A stretch of DNA of 64,000 bases from Halodesulfovibrio sp. (GCF_025210605.1 NZ_JAOARI010000028.1:1-64000); one strand, 5' to 3'; positions 25,331-34,972 are shown, counted from the stretch's first letter. The notes: generated from the sequence alone by a model not told the origin. Numbers and translations: made by a program.

Positions 25331-25444
25331 ATATAGTCACTGTATACACAGCAGGCAGCAAACACTGCCTCATTTTGTACAACGGTCTTTTTTATCAGAT
25401 TAAGCAAATCTGTCATGGGTACGCTCAAACAGGAGGAGAGGAAA

Positions 25445-25627
25445 ATGGTACAACTTAACACTACAACCAGCCCGAAAGACTGGAATGATCTATGGCAACC
25501 TCACAACAAAGAACGCTGGATTAAAAAAGCTGCTGAGCGCGCTAACTGTGCGGGAGATAGATCAAGCACTGAAGCTGTTAACCGCCCTATGGACTGGGAC
25601 ATGTGGCAGCCAAGCAAAAAACGATAA
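25445..25627 (+). CDS. Small Trp-rich protein with duplicated DWxxxWQP motif (60 aa)
   Basis: A 60-residue frame with a strong AGGAGGAGAGG ribosome site; the upstream ATG at 25415 has none and would overlap it. The protein has two related segments: KDWNDLWQPHNKERW near the N-terminus and MDWDMWQPSKKR at the C-terminus, joined by a helical basic stretch with one Cys. Charge and the lack of hydrophobic runs point to a soluble protein. I know no family for it. The gene has its own terminator, so it is probably a real single-gene unit. Confidence 0.65.
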   Translation: MVQLNTTTSPKDWNDLWQPHNKERWIKKAAERANCAGDRSSTEAVNRPMDWDMWQPSKKR

Positions 25628-25633
25628 CTTTCT

Positions 25634-25670
25634 TGTTCCTCCTGATGGTTTCATCAGGAGGAACTTTTTT
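25634..25670 (+). terminator. Terminator after the small Trp-rich gene
   Basis: GTTCCTCCTGATG pairs perfectly with CATCAGGAGGAAC around GTTT, then TTTTTT. Confidence 0.93.
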
Positions 25671-26183
25671 ATAGCCCCTCTGTATCTCGAACAAAAAACG
25701 AGGGAGTGCTTACTTGAATAGCCAGCAATACAAGACGGTCTTTTTCTCTCGGAAAAACAAAAGGTAAAGGGGCAGCAGTGCTACAGCGAAACATTTTTAC
25801 TAAGTTCATCGGTAGTGAAAAAAGTAGCAGAACGAGACTCACAAGCTAGAAAACGCCCGCCCCATTCCACTCTTCATTTCATTTTATTCCCTTCCCACCG
25901 CCGTCATTATTATCTGCTGTAAGACGCTGTGTGCATACTTTTCTTGACCATCCTTGCATGTTATGTCATAGCACACATCCGCTTTGCGACACGCAGCCAA
26001 TTGTGTGTGCAATAGCCATTCAAGAATACGTCCATATGAAGATATAAAATTACTGATTGTCTGAGTTCAAAAGACACTGTTAATTTTTCCTATTACTGGA
26101 TTTATTCTTAATTTTCGTTGATACTAACGCTGTTTTACAGGCGATGCATGATACCGCCTATCAAACTTGCTGAGAGAATATTT
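25671..26183 (+). other. Intergenic region before the NIF3-like gene
   Basis: About 510 bases without a convincing gene, hairpin, promoter or repeat. Confidence 0.4.
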
Positions 26184-27185
26184 ATGAAAACAGCTGACGT
26201 TATCAAAAAAATTGAAGAAACAGCTTTTCTTTGCGGTGCGGCTTCGTGGGATAATTGCGGTGTACAAATCCCCAGCCAGAAAAAAGAAGTACAAAAACTT
26301 GCTGTTGCCCTTGATCCAACAGAAAACACTATTCAACAAGCCATTGCAAAAGGTGCAGACTTTGTACTAACGCATCACCCCTTGTTGATGAAACCGCGAT
26401 ACTTGAACAAGCTGGATACACATTTTTCAATTGTATCAGCGCTCATTACGCACGATACATGCTTATACAGTGCGCATACCTCGCTGGATGCAAACCCAGA
26501 AGGTCCAGCTGGCTGGTTAGCAAGAGCGCTCAACTTGCAGCAGTGCAAATTATTGAGCAACACTTGCACCTTTGAACCGAAAGCTGTGGCTTTCTCACTG
26601 CCGCAACGCGTTGATACACACGCTATGCTCAATGACTGGGAAAACAACCCGCACGTTCTGCATATCCGTTACGCTGCTCCTTTGGTCAACGTAACATATA
26701 ATAAAGAACACAGAAGCGCTGTTCTTGCACAGCTTGTAGCAGATTTGGACGAGCTGCCAATTTTTATGCCTTCTACTCCAGACACGGATTCCAAAAGCCT
26801 TGGATTTGGAACTATCGGCACTTTGCCAAACCCCGTATCTTTTGGCATATTCGCTGAGCAGCTTGCCTCAGTCGTAGATCGTGATTATTGGGTTAGAAGC
26901 GGTCCGGTTCCGGAAACAGTATCAAAGGTTGCATACTGCACAGGATCAGGCAGCGATTTTGCCCCGAAAGCATTTGCGATGGGTGCAGATGTATTTATTA
27001 CTGGCGATGTCAAATATCACTCTGCTCTGGATACAACCGGATGCATTCTTGATGTTGGACATTTCAGTCTTGAAGAAGAAATGATGCGTCAATTCTCCGT
27101 GCAGCTCACGAAAGAACTTGATGGCATAGAAATATTTTTCCTGCCAGCGCAGGACCCTATGCGTTTGATTGGTCCATTCGCATAA
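26184..27185 (+). CDS. NIF3-like dinuclear metal-centre protein
   Basis: A 333-residue member of the NIF3/DUF34 family. The N-terminus MKTADVIKKIEETA followed by SWDNCGVQI matches the family start, so the ATG at 26184 is preferred over earlier in-frame starts. The metal ligands are seen in THHPLL near residue 66 and, toward the C-terminus, in VGHFSLEEE. These proteins form toroidal hexamers; the function is debated, with GTP cyclohydrolase and metal-chaperone proposals. It is 57 bases from the zinc-ribbon gene, a common pairing. Confidence 0.88.
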   Translation: MKTADVIKKIEETAFLCGAASWDNCGVQIPSQKKEVQKLAVALDPTENTIQQAIAKGADFVLTHHPLLMKPRYLNKLDTHFSIVSALITHDTCLYSAHTSLDANPEGPAGWLARALNLQQCKLLSNTCTFEPKAVAFSLPQRVDTHAMLNDWENNPHVLHIRYAAPLVNVTYNKEHRSAVLAQLVADLDELPIFMPSTPDTDSKSLGFGTIGTLPNPVSFGIFAEQLASVVDRDYWVRSGPVPETVSKVAYCTGSGSDFAPKAFAMGADVFITGDVKYHSALDTTGCILDVGHFSLEEEMMRQFSVQLTKELDGIEIFFLPAQDPMRLIGPFA

Positions 27186-27242
27186 TAGAAATTTCACAGT
27201 TTCGGTGAGTCCGAATCTTACGGTTTTCAGGAGGAAAAAACC

Positions 27243-27992
27243 TTGAGCCTGTATTTAAAGCAAATCGAACAGCTTGTTGCATTGCAGCTTGTTGATGATG
27301 AAATCCTTGGTATCACCAGTGAACTTGATGAAGCTCCAAAAGAAGTTGAAGCTCTTCAAGAACGCTTTGATGCGCTTGAAAACCAGCGCAACCGTTTCCT
27401 TGAGAAAATTGACCATCTCAAAGGACAAGAAAAACGCATTAACTCTGAGATTGAAAACGACTCTCTCAAAGTTAAAAAAAGTAAATCCAAGCTCATGCTC
27501 GTTGGTAACACCAAAGAGTACCATGCAATGATGCGCGAAATGGACAACTTGGAAAAGCTGAACCGTCTTCGCGAAGAAGAAAAGCTTGCTCTTTCTGAAG
27601 AACTAGATCGCCAGCAGATGGCTGTTTCTGACATGGATGAACGCTACAGCATCATCAAAGAGGAATTGGAAGAAAAGAAAGCCAGCCTCAAACGCCGTGT
27701 TGACGAAGCTAACGTTGTTCTCGAAAAGCTTGATAAAAAACGTAACGTAGCAGGTAAAGAAGTTCCTACTCCTATCCTTAACCGTTACGAATTCATCCGT
27801 TCTCGTCTGGATAACCCAGTTATCGTTTCTGTAAAAGAACAGGTGTGCAACGGTTGCCACATTGCTATTCCACCGCAGAGCTACATTGAGCTTCAGAAAG
27901 GTCATCAGATTCTTAGCTGCCCTAACTGCCAGCGTTTGATCTACTGGTCAGAACATTTTGGTAGCGAAGAAGAAGCCACAACAGAAGCTTAA
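27243..27992 (+). CDS. Coiled-coil C4 zinc-ribbon protein
   Basis: A 249-residue protein starting at a TTG behind CAGGAGG; there is no suitable ATG nearby. Residues 25-180 form a long antiparallel coiled coil rich in Glu, Lys and Leu. The C-terminal region carries a C4 zinc ribbon, VCNGCHIAI and SCPNCQRLIYW. Proteins of this type (formerly DUF164) are widespread and may bind nucleic acids; the detailed function is unknown to me. It lies between the NIF3-like gene and rnpB, an arrangement seen in several bacteria. Confidence 0.85.
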   Translation: MSLYLKQIEQLVALQLVDDEILGITSELDEAPKEVEALQERFDALENQRNRFLEKIDHLKGQEKRINSEIENDSLKVKKSKSKLMLVGNTKEYHAMMREMDNLEKLNRLREEEKLALSEELDRQQMAVSDMDERYSIIKEELEEKKASLKRRVDEANVVLEKLDKKRNVAGKEVPTPILNRYEFIRSRLDNPVIVSVKEQVCNGCHIAIPPQSYIELQKGHQILSCPNCQRLIYWSEHFGSEEEATTEA

Positions 27993-28002
27993 AAAGATAT
28001 TT

Positions 28003-28366
28003 TGGAGTTGGACAGGTTATCGTCGCGCACGTTTGTGCGGGGAGGAAAGTCCGGGCTCTAAAGGGCAGAGCGCTGGGTAACGCCCAGGGGGAGTGATCCT
28101 CGGAGAGTGCCACAGAAAGCAAACCGCCTAAGCAGTTTACTGCCGGCAAGGTTGAAACGGTGAGGTAAGAGCTCACCAGGTATCATGGTGACATGGTAGG
28201 CTAGGTAAACCCCGTTCAGAGCAAGACCAAATAGGAAAACAGTTACGACCGGCCCGGTCGTTGTTTTCGGGTAGGTTGCTTGAGGTTATGAGTAATCATA
28301 ACCCTAGACGAATGATAACCGCCCTCGCAAGAGGGAGACAAAACCCGGCTTATAGTCCTGGCTCCA
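28003..28366 (+). ncRNA. rnpB: RNase P RNA, bacterial type A
   Basis: The 5' end TGGAG pairs with CTCCA at the 3' end. The conserved GAGGAAAGTCCGGGCTC, ACAGAAAGC, GGTAAACCCC, and 3' AGACAAAACCCGGCTTATAG blocks of RNase P RNA are all present in the right order. The RNA is the catalytic part of the enzyme that trims tRNA 5' leaders. It directly follows the zinc-ribbon gene by 10 bases, so processing or an internal promoter must define its 5' end. Confidence 0.97.
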
Positions 28367-28372
28367 TATTGT

Positions 28373-28401
28373 AAAAAAAGGGTGCAATGCACCCTTTTTT
28401 T
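28373..28401 (+). terminator. Terminator of rnpB
   Basis: AAAAAAAGGGTGC pairs with GCACCCTTTTTTT around a three-base loop. Confidence 0.93.
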
Positions 28402-28453
28402 GTATGCTATACTTTTCTATCACTACCACTGCACACTATGTAAGGAAATTCCT

Positions 28454-29635
28454 ATGCATTGCTGGTCCATAATTCTTGCAGCCGGTTCCGGCACACGCCT
28501 TTCTGCCGCTACAAATGGCGTAAAAAAACAATTTTTAGAATGGAAAGGTGCTCCCCTTTTCTGGCATTCTGCAATTACATTTTCGCATACTGCCCGCGTT
28601 CGTGGATTGATCTTTGTCTTTCCCGAAGAAGACCTTGAAGAGGCAAAAGCGACGCTTACAAAGCTAGACTTTGGTCGCAGACTCGGACTGCCTTGGCTAG
28701 TAGTTGCTGGCGGAGCACGCAGACAAGATTCTGTCTACAATGGACTTCAAGCTCTTCCAACAAATTGCAGTCATGTGCTTATTCATGATGCAGCACGTCC
28801 TTTCTTTTCTGCCTCACTTAATAACACCCTTCTTGATGCTCTATCAGATGGGGCAGATGCAGTGATTCCTGCACTTCCGGTAACTGACACAATTAAAGTT
28901 GTTTCAGAAAATACCGTCAGTCACACTCTTGATCGCTCCACGCTGAAGGCTTGCCAAACTCCGCAAGGCTTCGACAAAAAGAAATTACTTGAGGGGCACA
29001 ATACAAGCCTAGCTGAAGGGTGGGAAGTAACGGACGACGCATCCATTGCAGAACAAGCCGGAATCAGTGTGACTACAGTTCAAGGCGAAGCTGCAAATAT
29101 CAAAATCACAAATCCGGAAGACCTTGCTATGATCGAACAAAAACAACCAGCAATGCCAGTACCAGTTACAGGATGGGGATACGATGTGCACCGCTACGGG
29201 ACAGGTCGCCCTATGAAACTGGGCGGAATCCCTATTCAAGGCGCTCCTGAGGTGGTTGCGCATTCCGACGGTGATGTTCTTCTCCATGCATTATGTGATG
29301 CTATATTGGGATGCATGGGCGATGGCGATATCGGCGAACATTTTCCAGACTCATCAGAGCAGTTCGACAACATTTCAAGCGGCGTGCTCCTCAATGAGGT
29401 CTATGACAAGTTTCTTCAAAAAGGCTACCGCCTCACTAACGTAGACCTCACAATTATTGCTCAGGTTCCGCGTCTTGTACCGTGGAAACCGCAAATCAAA
29501 AAGAATATTTGCCGGATGCTCAAACTAACTGACGAGCAAGTTAATGTTAAAGCCACAACAGAAGAAAAGCTTGGCTTTACCGGTGAAAAGAAAGGCATCA
29601 AAGCAGTAGCAGCAGTTATGGCGTTACGCGGATAA
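28454..29635 (+). CDS. ispDF: Bifunctional MEP cytidylyltransferase / MEcPP synthase
   Basis: A 393-residue fusion for the non-mevalonate isoprenoid pathway. The IspD half (about 1-230) starts SIILAAGSGTRL and has HDAARPFF and DRSTLKACQTPQGF. The IspF half begins GWGYDVHRYG, with DVH and HSDGDVLLHALCDA as zinc ligands, and ends GIKAVAAVMALRG. The fusion is known in Desulfovibrio and many alphaproteobacteria. The ATG at 28454 has AAGGA; earlier in-frame starts would lie within the rnpB terminator. Confidence 0.95.
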   Translation: MHCWSIILAAGSGTRLSAATNGVKKQFLEWKGAPLFWHSAITFSHTARVRGLIFVFPEEDLEEAKATLTKLDFGRRLGLPWLVVAGGARRQDSVYNGLQALPTNCSHVLIHDAARPFFSASLNNTLLDALSDGADAVIPALPVTDTIKVVSENTVSHTLDRSTLKACQTPQGFDKKKLLEGHNTSLAEGWEVTDDASIAEQAGISVTTVQGEAANIKITNPEDLAMIEQKQPAMPVPVTGWGYDVHRYGTGRPMKLGGIPIQGAPEVVAHSDGDVLLHALCDAILGCMGDGDIGEHFPDSSEQFDNISSGVLLNEVYDKFLQKGYRLTNVDLTIIAQVPRLVPWKPQIKKNICRMLKLTDEQVNVKATTEEKLGFTGEKKGIKAVAAVMALRG

Positions 29636-29662
29636 GCTGCAAGCGCCTTTACAAGATAGTTC

Positions 29663-29699
29663 AAAAAAAGCTGCTCTTTGTGAAAAAGAGCAGCTTTTC
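29663..29699. terminator. Bidirectional terminator of ispDF and the glycosyltransferase
   Basis: AAAAGCTGCTCTTT pairs perfectly with AAAGAGCAGCTTTT. It serves the convergent pair. Confidence 0.88.
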
Positions 29700-30722
29700 T
29701 TATTCCGATGCAAAAAGAACATCCAGCAGCTTTCGCATTCGATGTTCATATGTATGCTTAGATAACACAAGTTTCTGTGCATTCCGCACATACTCCAAAC
29801 GAGTATCCCGATCATCAACAAACTCTGTTATCTGCTCTGACAACTCTTCCGCTGATTCAAAAATCACCAGTTCGTCATACGAAAACATGCCTTCCATTAA
29901 TGTTCGCTTATCAACAAGCTGAAATCCACCACAGGATGCAATAGCAAATATTTCCATATTAACCGTATCACCGCCACCAATATTTTTGGAATGAAGGTTT
30001 ACGATAATAGCTGCATCCCGATATAATGCTTTGCGTTCAGACCGAGTCAGCGAGGACAGTTTACCCTGATAATATGGCACGAACTGTTCATACTTATCCC
30101 AACCGTCGCCCCACAAAACAATACCGCGCTCAATGTGGCGCACCAAGGCATTTGCCAATTCATCACTGGCGTCTCCAAGCACAACAATCATATCTTCCGC
30201 AGCCGTGTGCGTACTAACGGGAGTCTTGCAATCACTTTTTGCCGCAAACGGCAAATAAGCCGGTGTGTGCCCTAAAACTGAAAGCTCGCTGATAAAAGGC
30301 TCATGCTCAATTGTCGCAACAACGTCATACCCTTCTATAACTTTCCGCCAGAATGGAAATCTTCCGCTTTCGGTAGTCATCCAACAAACAGTACGAACAG
30401 ACTGCCCCTGCAACTCTTTTCGAGTGCTGGCAGTTATAGGCGAATCAGGAAATCCCAGCACTATGTCCACTTGTTTTGCTTCCGCAACTGCCGCAACAGC
30501 GCTGGAGATAAGCTCTATGCCTTGTGCGTTTAGCTTTTCCTGATAGTTGAGCCTGACAGGAAGCTTCTGTAATGCGGAACACATTGGTAGCCAAGGCTCT
30601 GTATCAAAAATAGAAACACTATGCCCTAACGCTTCGAGAGCCTCAGCACAGCCTGATGCAACACAGTAATCTGCTTTATCAAGAGGAGGGACAACAAGTA
30701 TCCGTTGTGGAGCATTAGGCAT
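29700..30722 (-). CDS. CgeB-like glycosyltransferase
   Basis: A 340-residue GT-B type protein. The start at 30722 lies five bases after GGAGG and overlaps the end of the upstream gene; the ATG at 30725 is equally in frame. It has an N-terminal Rossmann half (RILVVPPLDKADYC) and a C-terminal half with NLHSKNIGGGDTVNMEIFAIASCGGFQL, the pattern of the CgeB/glycosyltransferase 1-2 family that transfers sugars at the cell surface. Translational coupling with the GT9-like gene suggests that both act on the same glycan, perhaps LPS or flagellin. That target is inferred. Confidence 0.75.
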   Translation of the reverse strand: MPNAPQRILVVPPLDKADYCVASGCAEALEALGHSVSIFDTEPWLPMCSALQKLPVRLNYQEKLNAQGIELISSAVAAVAEAKQVDIVLGFPDSPITASTRKELQGQSVRTVCWMTTESGRFPFWRKVIEGYDVVATIEHEPFISELSVLGHTPAYLPFAAKSDCKTPVSTHTAAEDMIVVLGDASDELANALVRHIERGIVLWGDGWDKYEQFVPYYQGKLSSLTRSERKALYRDAAIIVNLHSKNIGGGDTVNMEIFAIASCGGFQLVDKRTLMEGMFSYDELVIFESAEELSEQITEFVDDRDTRLEYVRNAQKLVLSKHTYEHRMRKLLDVLFASE

Positions 30723-31932
30723 CATCACCTCCAAATTTTGAACAGTGCGGTAGCAGCCAGTCCTGTTCAACATAAAAATTAGCACAGCCAGCGGCAACCG
30801 TTTTACTGAGTTTTGCTATACCTACGAATTCAGACGCCACCCCTCGTAATGCAAGGCGCTCAACAGCATGTTCTTCAGCCCCGAAAACAGGCATATATGT
30901 TACACCAACTTCATCAAGCATTGAAACATAGCCCGTTACACCCTGAGGATAATTTTGATCAATTTTTCCTGCAAGAAAACGCTGTAACTGTTCTTCACCA
31001 AAAACATGCATACAAGGATAATTTTCTGCGCAACTACTGCTAGCACTACATGGAGCACAAGAGGTATCCGCCTGCCAAACTCTATGTCCTAAGCCATATG
31101 GTCCATTTTCCATGCACCATGCTGAAGAATGGAAAAACGCATTCACAGGTGTTCCAACATGAGCCGCTGCGTGCATTAAACTGCAATCAGCCGTAACAAG
31201 CATATCCAGCGTACTGATGCTATCCATATCTTCTTCAAAAGAAGATTCAAAACATCGATCAACCGCATTTGCCGCTACCTTTTCTTTCAATAATGGCAAC
31301 AAAGCTTTTACAAGCTCCTCATCTCCTGCTTCACCAAACAAAATAACTTTTGCTTCACGGCTCGCAGTGCATACAGCGTTCACACACCCAGCAAGCACCT
31401 CGACAGGAAGCGTCTGACCTGTGGCATCACGCAACACAACGCCAATGCCACCACCCTTTCGCATTGCAATTGGGTTTACCATATGTGACGGGACTGGCGC
31501 TTCGCACAGATGCGCCCATTTATCCATGACATTCAAAAAACGTTGCCTTCCCTGCACACGAGATAGACATCTGAGCCACGTATCACAGTATCCACGCTCG
31601 TCATGCTGCCAGTACCCTTTCATTATTTTGGGAGAAAACAGCGAAGATAGCAGCATGTTCTGCTGTGTTTCATGCAAGTTATAGACTGCTGTGAACTCTT
31701 CTTGCTGCAACGCCACTGAAACAGGGTTTCGTTGCAATTCTTCCAAACTTTGTACTTCACCAGAAACAATATGGAGCACGACTTCCGGATACAAAATAGC
31801 AGCTTGCTCTTGCAAAGACTCAGGTACAACAAGGTGCACTTGCCCCTGTTCCTTGCCCAACGATAAAATCAGCCGCTTTGTTTGAAATAGATCGGTAAGC
31901 GAGCCTAGCTGAATAACACAATATTTCTTCAT
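30715..31932 (-). CDS. Glycosyltransferase family 9 (heptosyltransferase-like)
   Basis: A 405-residue protein opening MKKYCVIQLGSLTDLFQTKR, the N-terminal strand and loop of ADP-heptose:LPS heptosyltransferases. A central TADCSLMHAAAHVGTPVNAFF corresponds to the donor-binding segment near the GT9 C-terminal domain. A Cys-rich stretch (CAPCSASSSCAENYPC) follows the donor site, a feature of some distant GT9 members. It presumably adds a sugar to an envelope glycan on the cytoplasmic side. The next gene overlaps by 8 bases. Confidence 0.78.
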   Translation of the reverse strand: MKKYCVIQLGSLTDLFQTKRLILSLGKEQGQVHLVVPESLQEQAAILYPEVVLHIVSGEVQSLEELQRNPVSVALQQEEFTAVYNLHETQQNMLLSSLFSPKIMKGYWQHDERGYCDTWLRCLSRVQGRQRFLNVMDKWAHLCEAPVPSHMVNPIAMRKGGGIGVVLRDATGQTLPVEVLAGCVNAVCTASREAKVILFGEAGDEELVKALLPLLKEKVAANAVDRCFESSFEEDMDSISTLDMLVTADCSLMHAAAHVGTPVNAFFHSSAWCMENGPYGLGHRVWQADTSCAPCSASSSCAENYPCMHVFGEEQLQRFLAGKIDQNYPQGVTGYVSMLDEVGVTYMPVFGAEEHAVERLALRGVASEFVGIAKLSKTVAAGCANFYVEQDWLLPHCSKFGGDDA

Positions 31933-32117
31933 AATAGTATAGCAAGGTAAAAAGGTATCTAACAGCGCGTGTCAGCATCTTACTTCAACAAAAAAGAATG
32001 TGCTTCAGGAAATAAACCGCAAAGCCGCTGTTTTTCGCAGCACGCATTCTTTATTTAAGAGATCAACTTCTCAAGGCAGCATTTTACAAGAGGCAACACA
32101 CAAGATATAAGACATGT

Positions 32118-32807
32118 ATGCGCTATTATCCTCTTCTTTTAGACCTTCATGGCACGCACTGCCTTATTGTAGGGTTCGGCAAAGTCGGTCAGCGAAAGCT
32201 TGCCACTCTTCTTAAAGCAAATCCAGCACAAGTCACCGTTCTGGATACCTTTTCGATAGAAGAGGTCGAAGACGCCGACATGCTGCAATTACTGAACAAC
32301 CCATTTGTTACCTACTCCCAGCGTAGTTTTGAAGCAAGTGATGTAGCGGGAAAAACGCTTGTTTTCGCTTCAACGGGCAGTCGAACGGTTAACAAACAAG
32401 TTTCAGATGCCTGTGCTGCACACAACATTCTGTGTAACGTAATCGACGATCCTTCAAGCGGCACATTCACCGTTCCCGCGCATATTGAAAAAGGTGACTT
32501 GCTCATTACGCTTTCTACAGGAGGTGCAAGCCCTGCCCTTTCGCGTAAAATCAAAAAAGAGCTAGAAAAACAGGTGGGTGACAAATACGCCCCTGTTGTC
32601 ACGCTTATGGGGCGGATTCGTCCATTGATACTTGAACTGGCAAATGATACTGAACAGAACACGACGGTGTTCCGCAATCTGGTTTCATCCGATATTGCAA
32701 CAGCCATTCAGAAAAAGGATCAGATTGCAGCTGAATCGATTTTACGGTCTATACTTCCAGAGACACTGCATTCTAACATAGGAGCGTTACTTCATGAGCT
32801 CATTTGA
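32118..32807 (+). CDS. Precorrin-2 dehydrogenase / sirohydrochlorin ferrochelatase family
   Basis: A 229-residue Met8p/CysG-N type protein. The Rossmann start is LLLDLHGTHCLIVGFGKVGQ, followed by NVIDDPSSGTFTVPA and LITLSTGGASPALSRKIK, the usual dehydrogenase signatures. It oxidises precorrin-2 to sirohydrochlorin, the branch point of siroheme and, in sulfate reducers, the alternative heme route. Chelatase activity is not certain in Desulfovibrio, which also has separate CbiK enzymes. It overlaps the hemX-like gene by 14 bases. Confidence 0.9.
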   Translation: MRYYPLLLDLHGTHCLIVGFGKVGQRKLATLLKANPAQVTVLDTFSIEEVEDADMLQLLNNPFVTYSQRSFEASDVAGKTLVFASTGSRTVNKQVSDACAAHNILCNVIDDPSSGTFTVPAHIEKGDLLITLSTGGASPALSRKIKKELEKQVGDKYAPVVTLMGRIRPLILELANDTEQNTTVFRNLVSSDIATAIQKKDQIAAESILRSILPETLHSNIGALLHELI

Positions 32808-33612
32808 GCTATTCTCTATCTTAATCGTCACGTTGTATTGTTTGGGTGCTCTAACCGTTTTTGCAGGCTCAATTACTAAGAGTGCCAAATTTAAAAAATT
32901 TTCCAACGCATTGACTATAACCGGCTTTGGATTTCATACAATCCTGCTGGGATACGCCATGGCGCAAAACGGCTGGGCGTTGCATTCCGGCTACTATATT
33001 TCCATGCTTTCATGGAGTTTGCTGCTTATTTACTTTTTCATGTGGTGGCGATTCAAACTTTCTTTTTTATCACTCACTGCATCACCGCTTGCACTTGTTC
33101 TCTTTATAGGTTCATTCCACGCCAAAAATGCAATGCATTTACCTAAAGCATGGTCAGGCGCGTTCTTTGGGCTGCACATCGGAACTTTGTTCTTGAGCTT
33201 CGGCTTACTTGCAATGGCTTTTGGTGCGGGAATTCTGTTCACCAGACTTGAACGAAAAATCAAGTCAAAAGAACCACTTAATGATTTTGAAAAAGAAATG
33301 CCTGCATTATCTACCTTTGACAAAGTTAACCAGCTTGCTGTAGTTGCCGGTTTTCCTTTGTACACTGTAGGCTTGGTAACCGGTTTTATATGGGCTCGTA
33401 TAGAATGGGGCAGAGTTCTTAGTGGTGACCCGAAAGAAATTGTTTCTTTAGGTGTCTGGTTTGTCTACGCGTGGCTGTTCCATCAGCGACTCGTAATGGG
33501 ATGGCGTGGTCGCAAGGCTGCACATGCAGCTATCTGGATATTCAGTATCTGCATGTTCTCATTAATTGGCATTAATATATTTACATCAACTCATCATAGC
33601 TTTCTTCAGTAA
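32794..33612 (+). CDS. HemX/CcsA-like cytochrome c assembly membrane protein
   Basis: A 272-residue integral membrane protein with about eight hydrophobic segments. The pattern with ALHSGYYISMLSWSLLLIYF, LHIGTLFLSFGLLAMAFGAG and the late QRLVMGWRGRKAAHAAIW resembles the CcmC/CcsA/HemX superfamily. The classical Trp-rich WWD heme-handling motif is not seen, which favours HemX, a protein encoded beside hemA that influences glutamyl-tRNA reductase levels in Bacillus. It overlaps the Met8-like gene, and hemA starts 5 bases later. Confidence 0.82.
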   Translation: MSSFELFSILIVTLYCLGALTVFAGSITKSAKFKKFSNALTITGFGFHTILLGYAMAQNGWALHSGYYISMLSWSLLLIYFFMWWRFKLSFLSLTASPLALVLFIGSFHAKNAMHLPKAWSGAFFGLHIGTLFLSFGLLAMAFGAGILFTRLERKIKSKEPLNDFEKEMPALSTFDKVNQLAVVAGFPLYTVGLVTGFIWARIEWGRVLSGDPKEIVSLGVWFVYAWLFHQRLVMGWRGRKAAHAAIWIFSICMFSLIGINIFTSTHHSFLQ

Positions 33613-33617
33613 TCAAT

Positions 33618-34928
33618 ATGGATCGCGATATTTATCTTATTGGTCTTAACCATAAGACCGCCGGTGTTGAAGTCCGCGAAAAATTCGCTCTTACAGACTG
33701 TAAACATCTTGAAGAAGGCGTTGTGCCTGTTGATGGATGTATTAAAGAGGCACTCACGCTTTCTACCTGTAACCGAGTTGAATTACTCGTTGTTGCCGAA
33801 GGCGAACATGCAATTGACCACGTATTGGAGTGCTGGGCAAAAGCTCGCAATCTTCCTGTAGAAGAGCTTGCTCCGTACGTTTACAAACATAAAGGTCTTG
33901 ATGCAGTAACCCATCTATTTACCGTTGCTGCAAGCCTTGACTCTCTGGTCATTGGTGAGCCGCAAATTTTAGGTCAGCTGAAAGATGCGTACCATGACTC
34001 AGTGGACAAAAACACTACCGGTGTTGTGCTCAACAGGTTGCTGCACAAAGCTTTTTCTGTTGCCAAACGAGTTAGAACAGAAACAGGCGTTGCTTCCAGC
34101 GCAGTTTCTATTTCCTATGCCGCAGTCGAACTTGCAAAACGCATTTTTGGCGATATGAGCGAACATAGCGCCATGCTTATTGGTGCTGGCGAAATGGCAG
34201 AACTTGCTGCAACCCACTTGCTTAACAATGGCATCAGCAAGGTCTACGTTGCAAACCGTACGTTCGCTCGTGGACAGGCTCTTGCAGAACAATTCAACGG
34301 CGAAGCAATTCCATTCGATCAACTTTTCGACCAATTAGAAAAAGTTGATATCATCATTTCGTCTACAGGAGCACATGAAGCTGTCATTCGCGCTAAAGAT
34401 ATCCGTCAGGTATTGAAAAAGCGCAAAAACCGCTCCATGTTCTTTATCGATATTGCCGTACCGCGTGACATTGACCCTGACGTAAATGGTCTGGACAACG
34501 TTTACCTGTACGATATCGACGACCTGAAAGAAGTTGTAGAAGAAAACCTTGCACAGCGTCAGGAAGAGGCCAACAAAGCACGGAAAATTGTAGAATGTGA
34601 AACTATAACATTCAATAAGTGGCTTAAATCACTACAATTACAACCGACTATTGTTGATCTTATCACCCGCACAGATGACATTATGGAAGAAGAGCTTGCA
34701 AAAACGCTCAAGCATATTCCTGATGCAACCCCAGAAATGGAAAAACATCTGCGCGAAATGATTTTTGCTATTTCCAAAAAGGTAAACCACGAGCCAATTT
34801 CTTTCCTCAAGCGTCGTCATGAGGAAGAAGAAGCAGGCGAACGTTATATCGACATCACCCGCCGTATGTTCAACCTCGACAGGGATGATGTGACAGAAAA
34901 AGCACATCCCCACAGAAGACGCTCGTAA
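33618..34928 (+). CDS. hemA: Glutamyl-tRNA reductase
   Basis: A 436-residue enzyme that makes glutamate-1-semialdehyde, the first step of C5 tetrapyrrole synthesis. It starts MDRDIYLIGLNHKTAGVEVR. The catalytic Cys lies in LSTCNRVELLV, and GEPQILGQLKDAY and the NADPH-binding GAGEMAELA follow. A C-terminal helical dimerisation domain is present. It sits between hemX and a small hypothetical gene and is probably in one transcript from met8 to tilS. Confidence 0.97.
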   Translation: MDRDIYLIGLNHKTAGVEVREKFALTDCKHLEEGVVPVDGCIKEALTLSTCNRVELLVVAEGEHAIDHVLECWAKARNLPVEELAPYVYKHKGLDAVTHLFTVAASLDSLVIGEPQILGQLKDAYHDSVDKNTTGVVLNRLLHKAFSVAKRVRTETGVASSAVSISYAAVELAKRIFGDMSEHSAMLIGAGEMAELAATHLLNNGISKVYVANRTFARGQALAEQFNGEAIPFDQLFDQLEKVDIIISSTGAHEAVIRAKDIRQVLKKRKNRSMFFIDIAVPRDIDPDVNGLDNVYLYDIDDLKEVVEENLAQRQEEANKARKIVECETITFNKWLKSLQLQPTIVDLITRTDDIMEEELAKTLKHIPDATPEMEKHLREMIFAISKKVNHEPISFLKRRHEEEEAGERYIDITRRMFNLDRDDVTEKAHPHRRRS

Positions 34929-34972
34929 GACTATTATTGAATACTGCCAGCAGAATAGAAGGAACGACTCAC

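Larger units (their letters stand above)
25025..25444 (+). other. Intergenic region before the 60-residue ORF
   Basis: Beyond the terminator at 25047, these 420 bases contain an inverted repeat at 25306-25330 (AAATCATACT, TTATT, AGTATGATTT) and short palindromes near 25345-25370. These may be regulatory for the small gene. No gene is seen. Confidence 0.45.
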
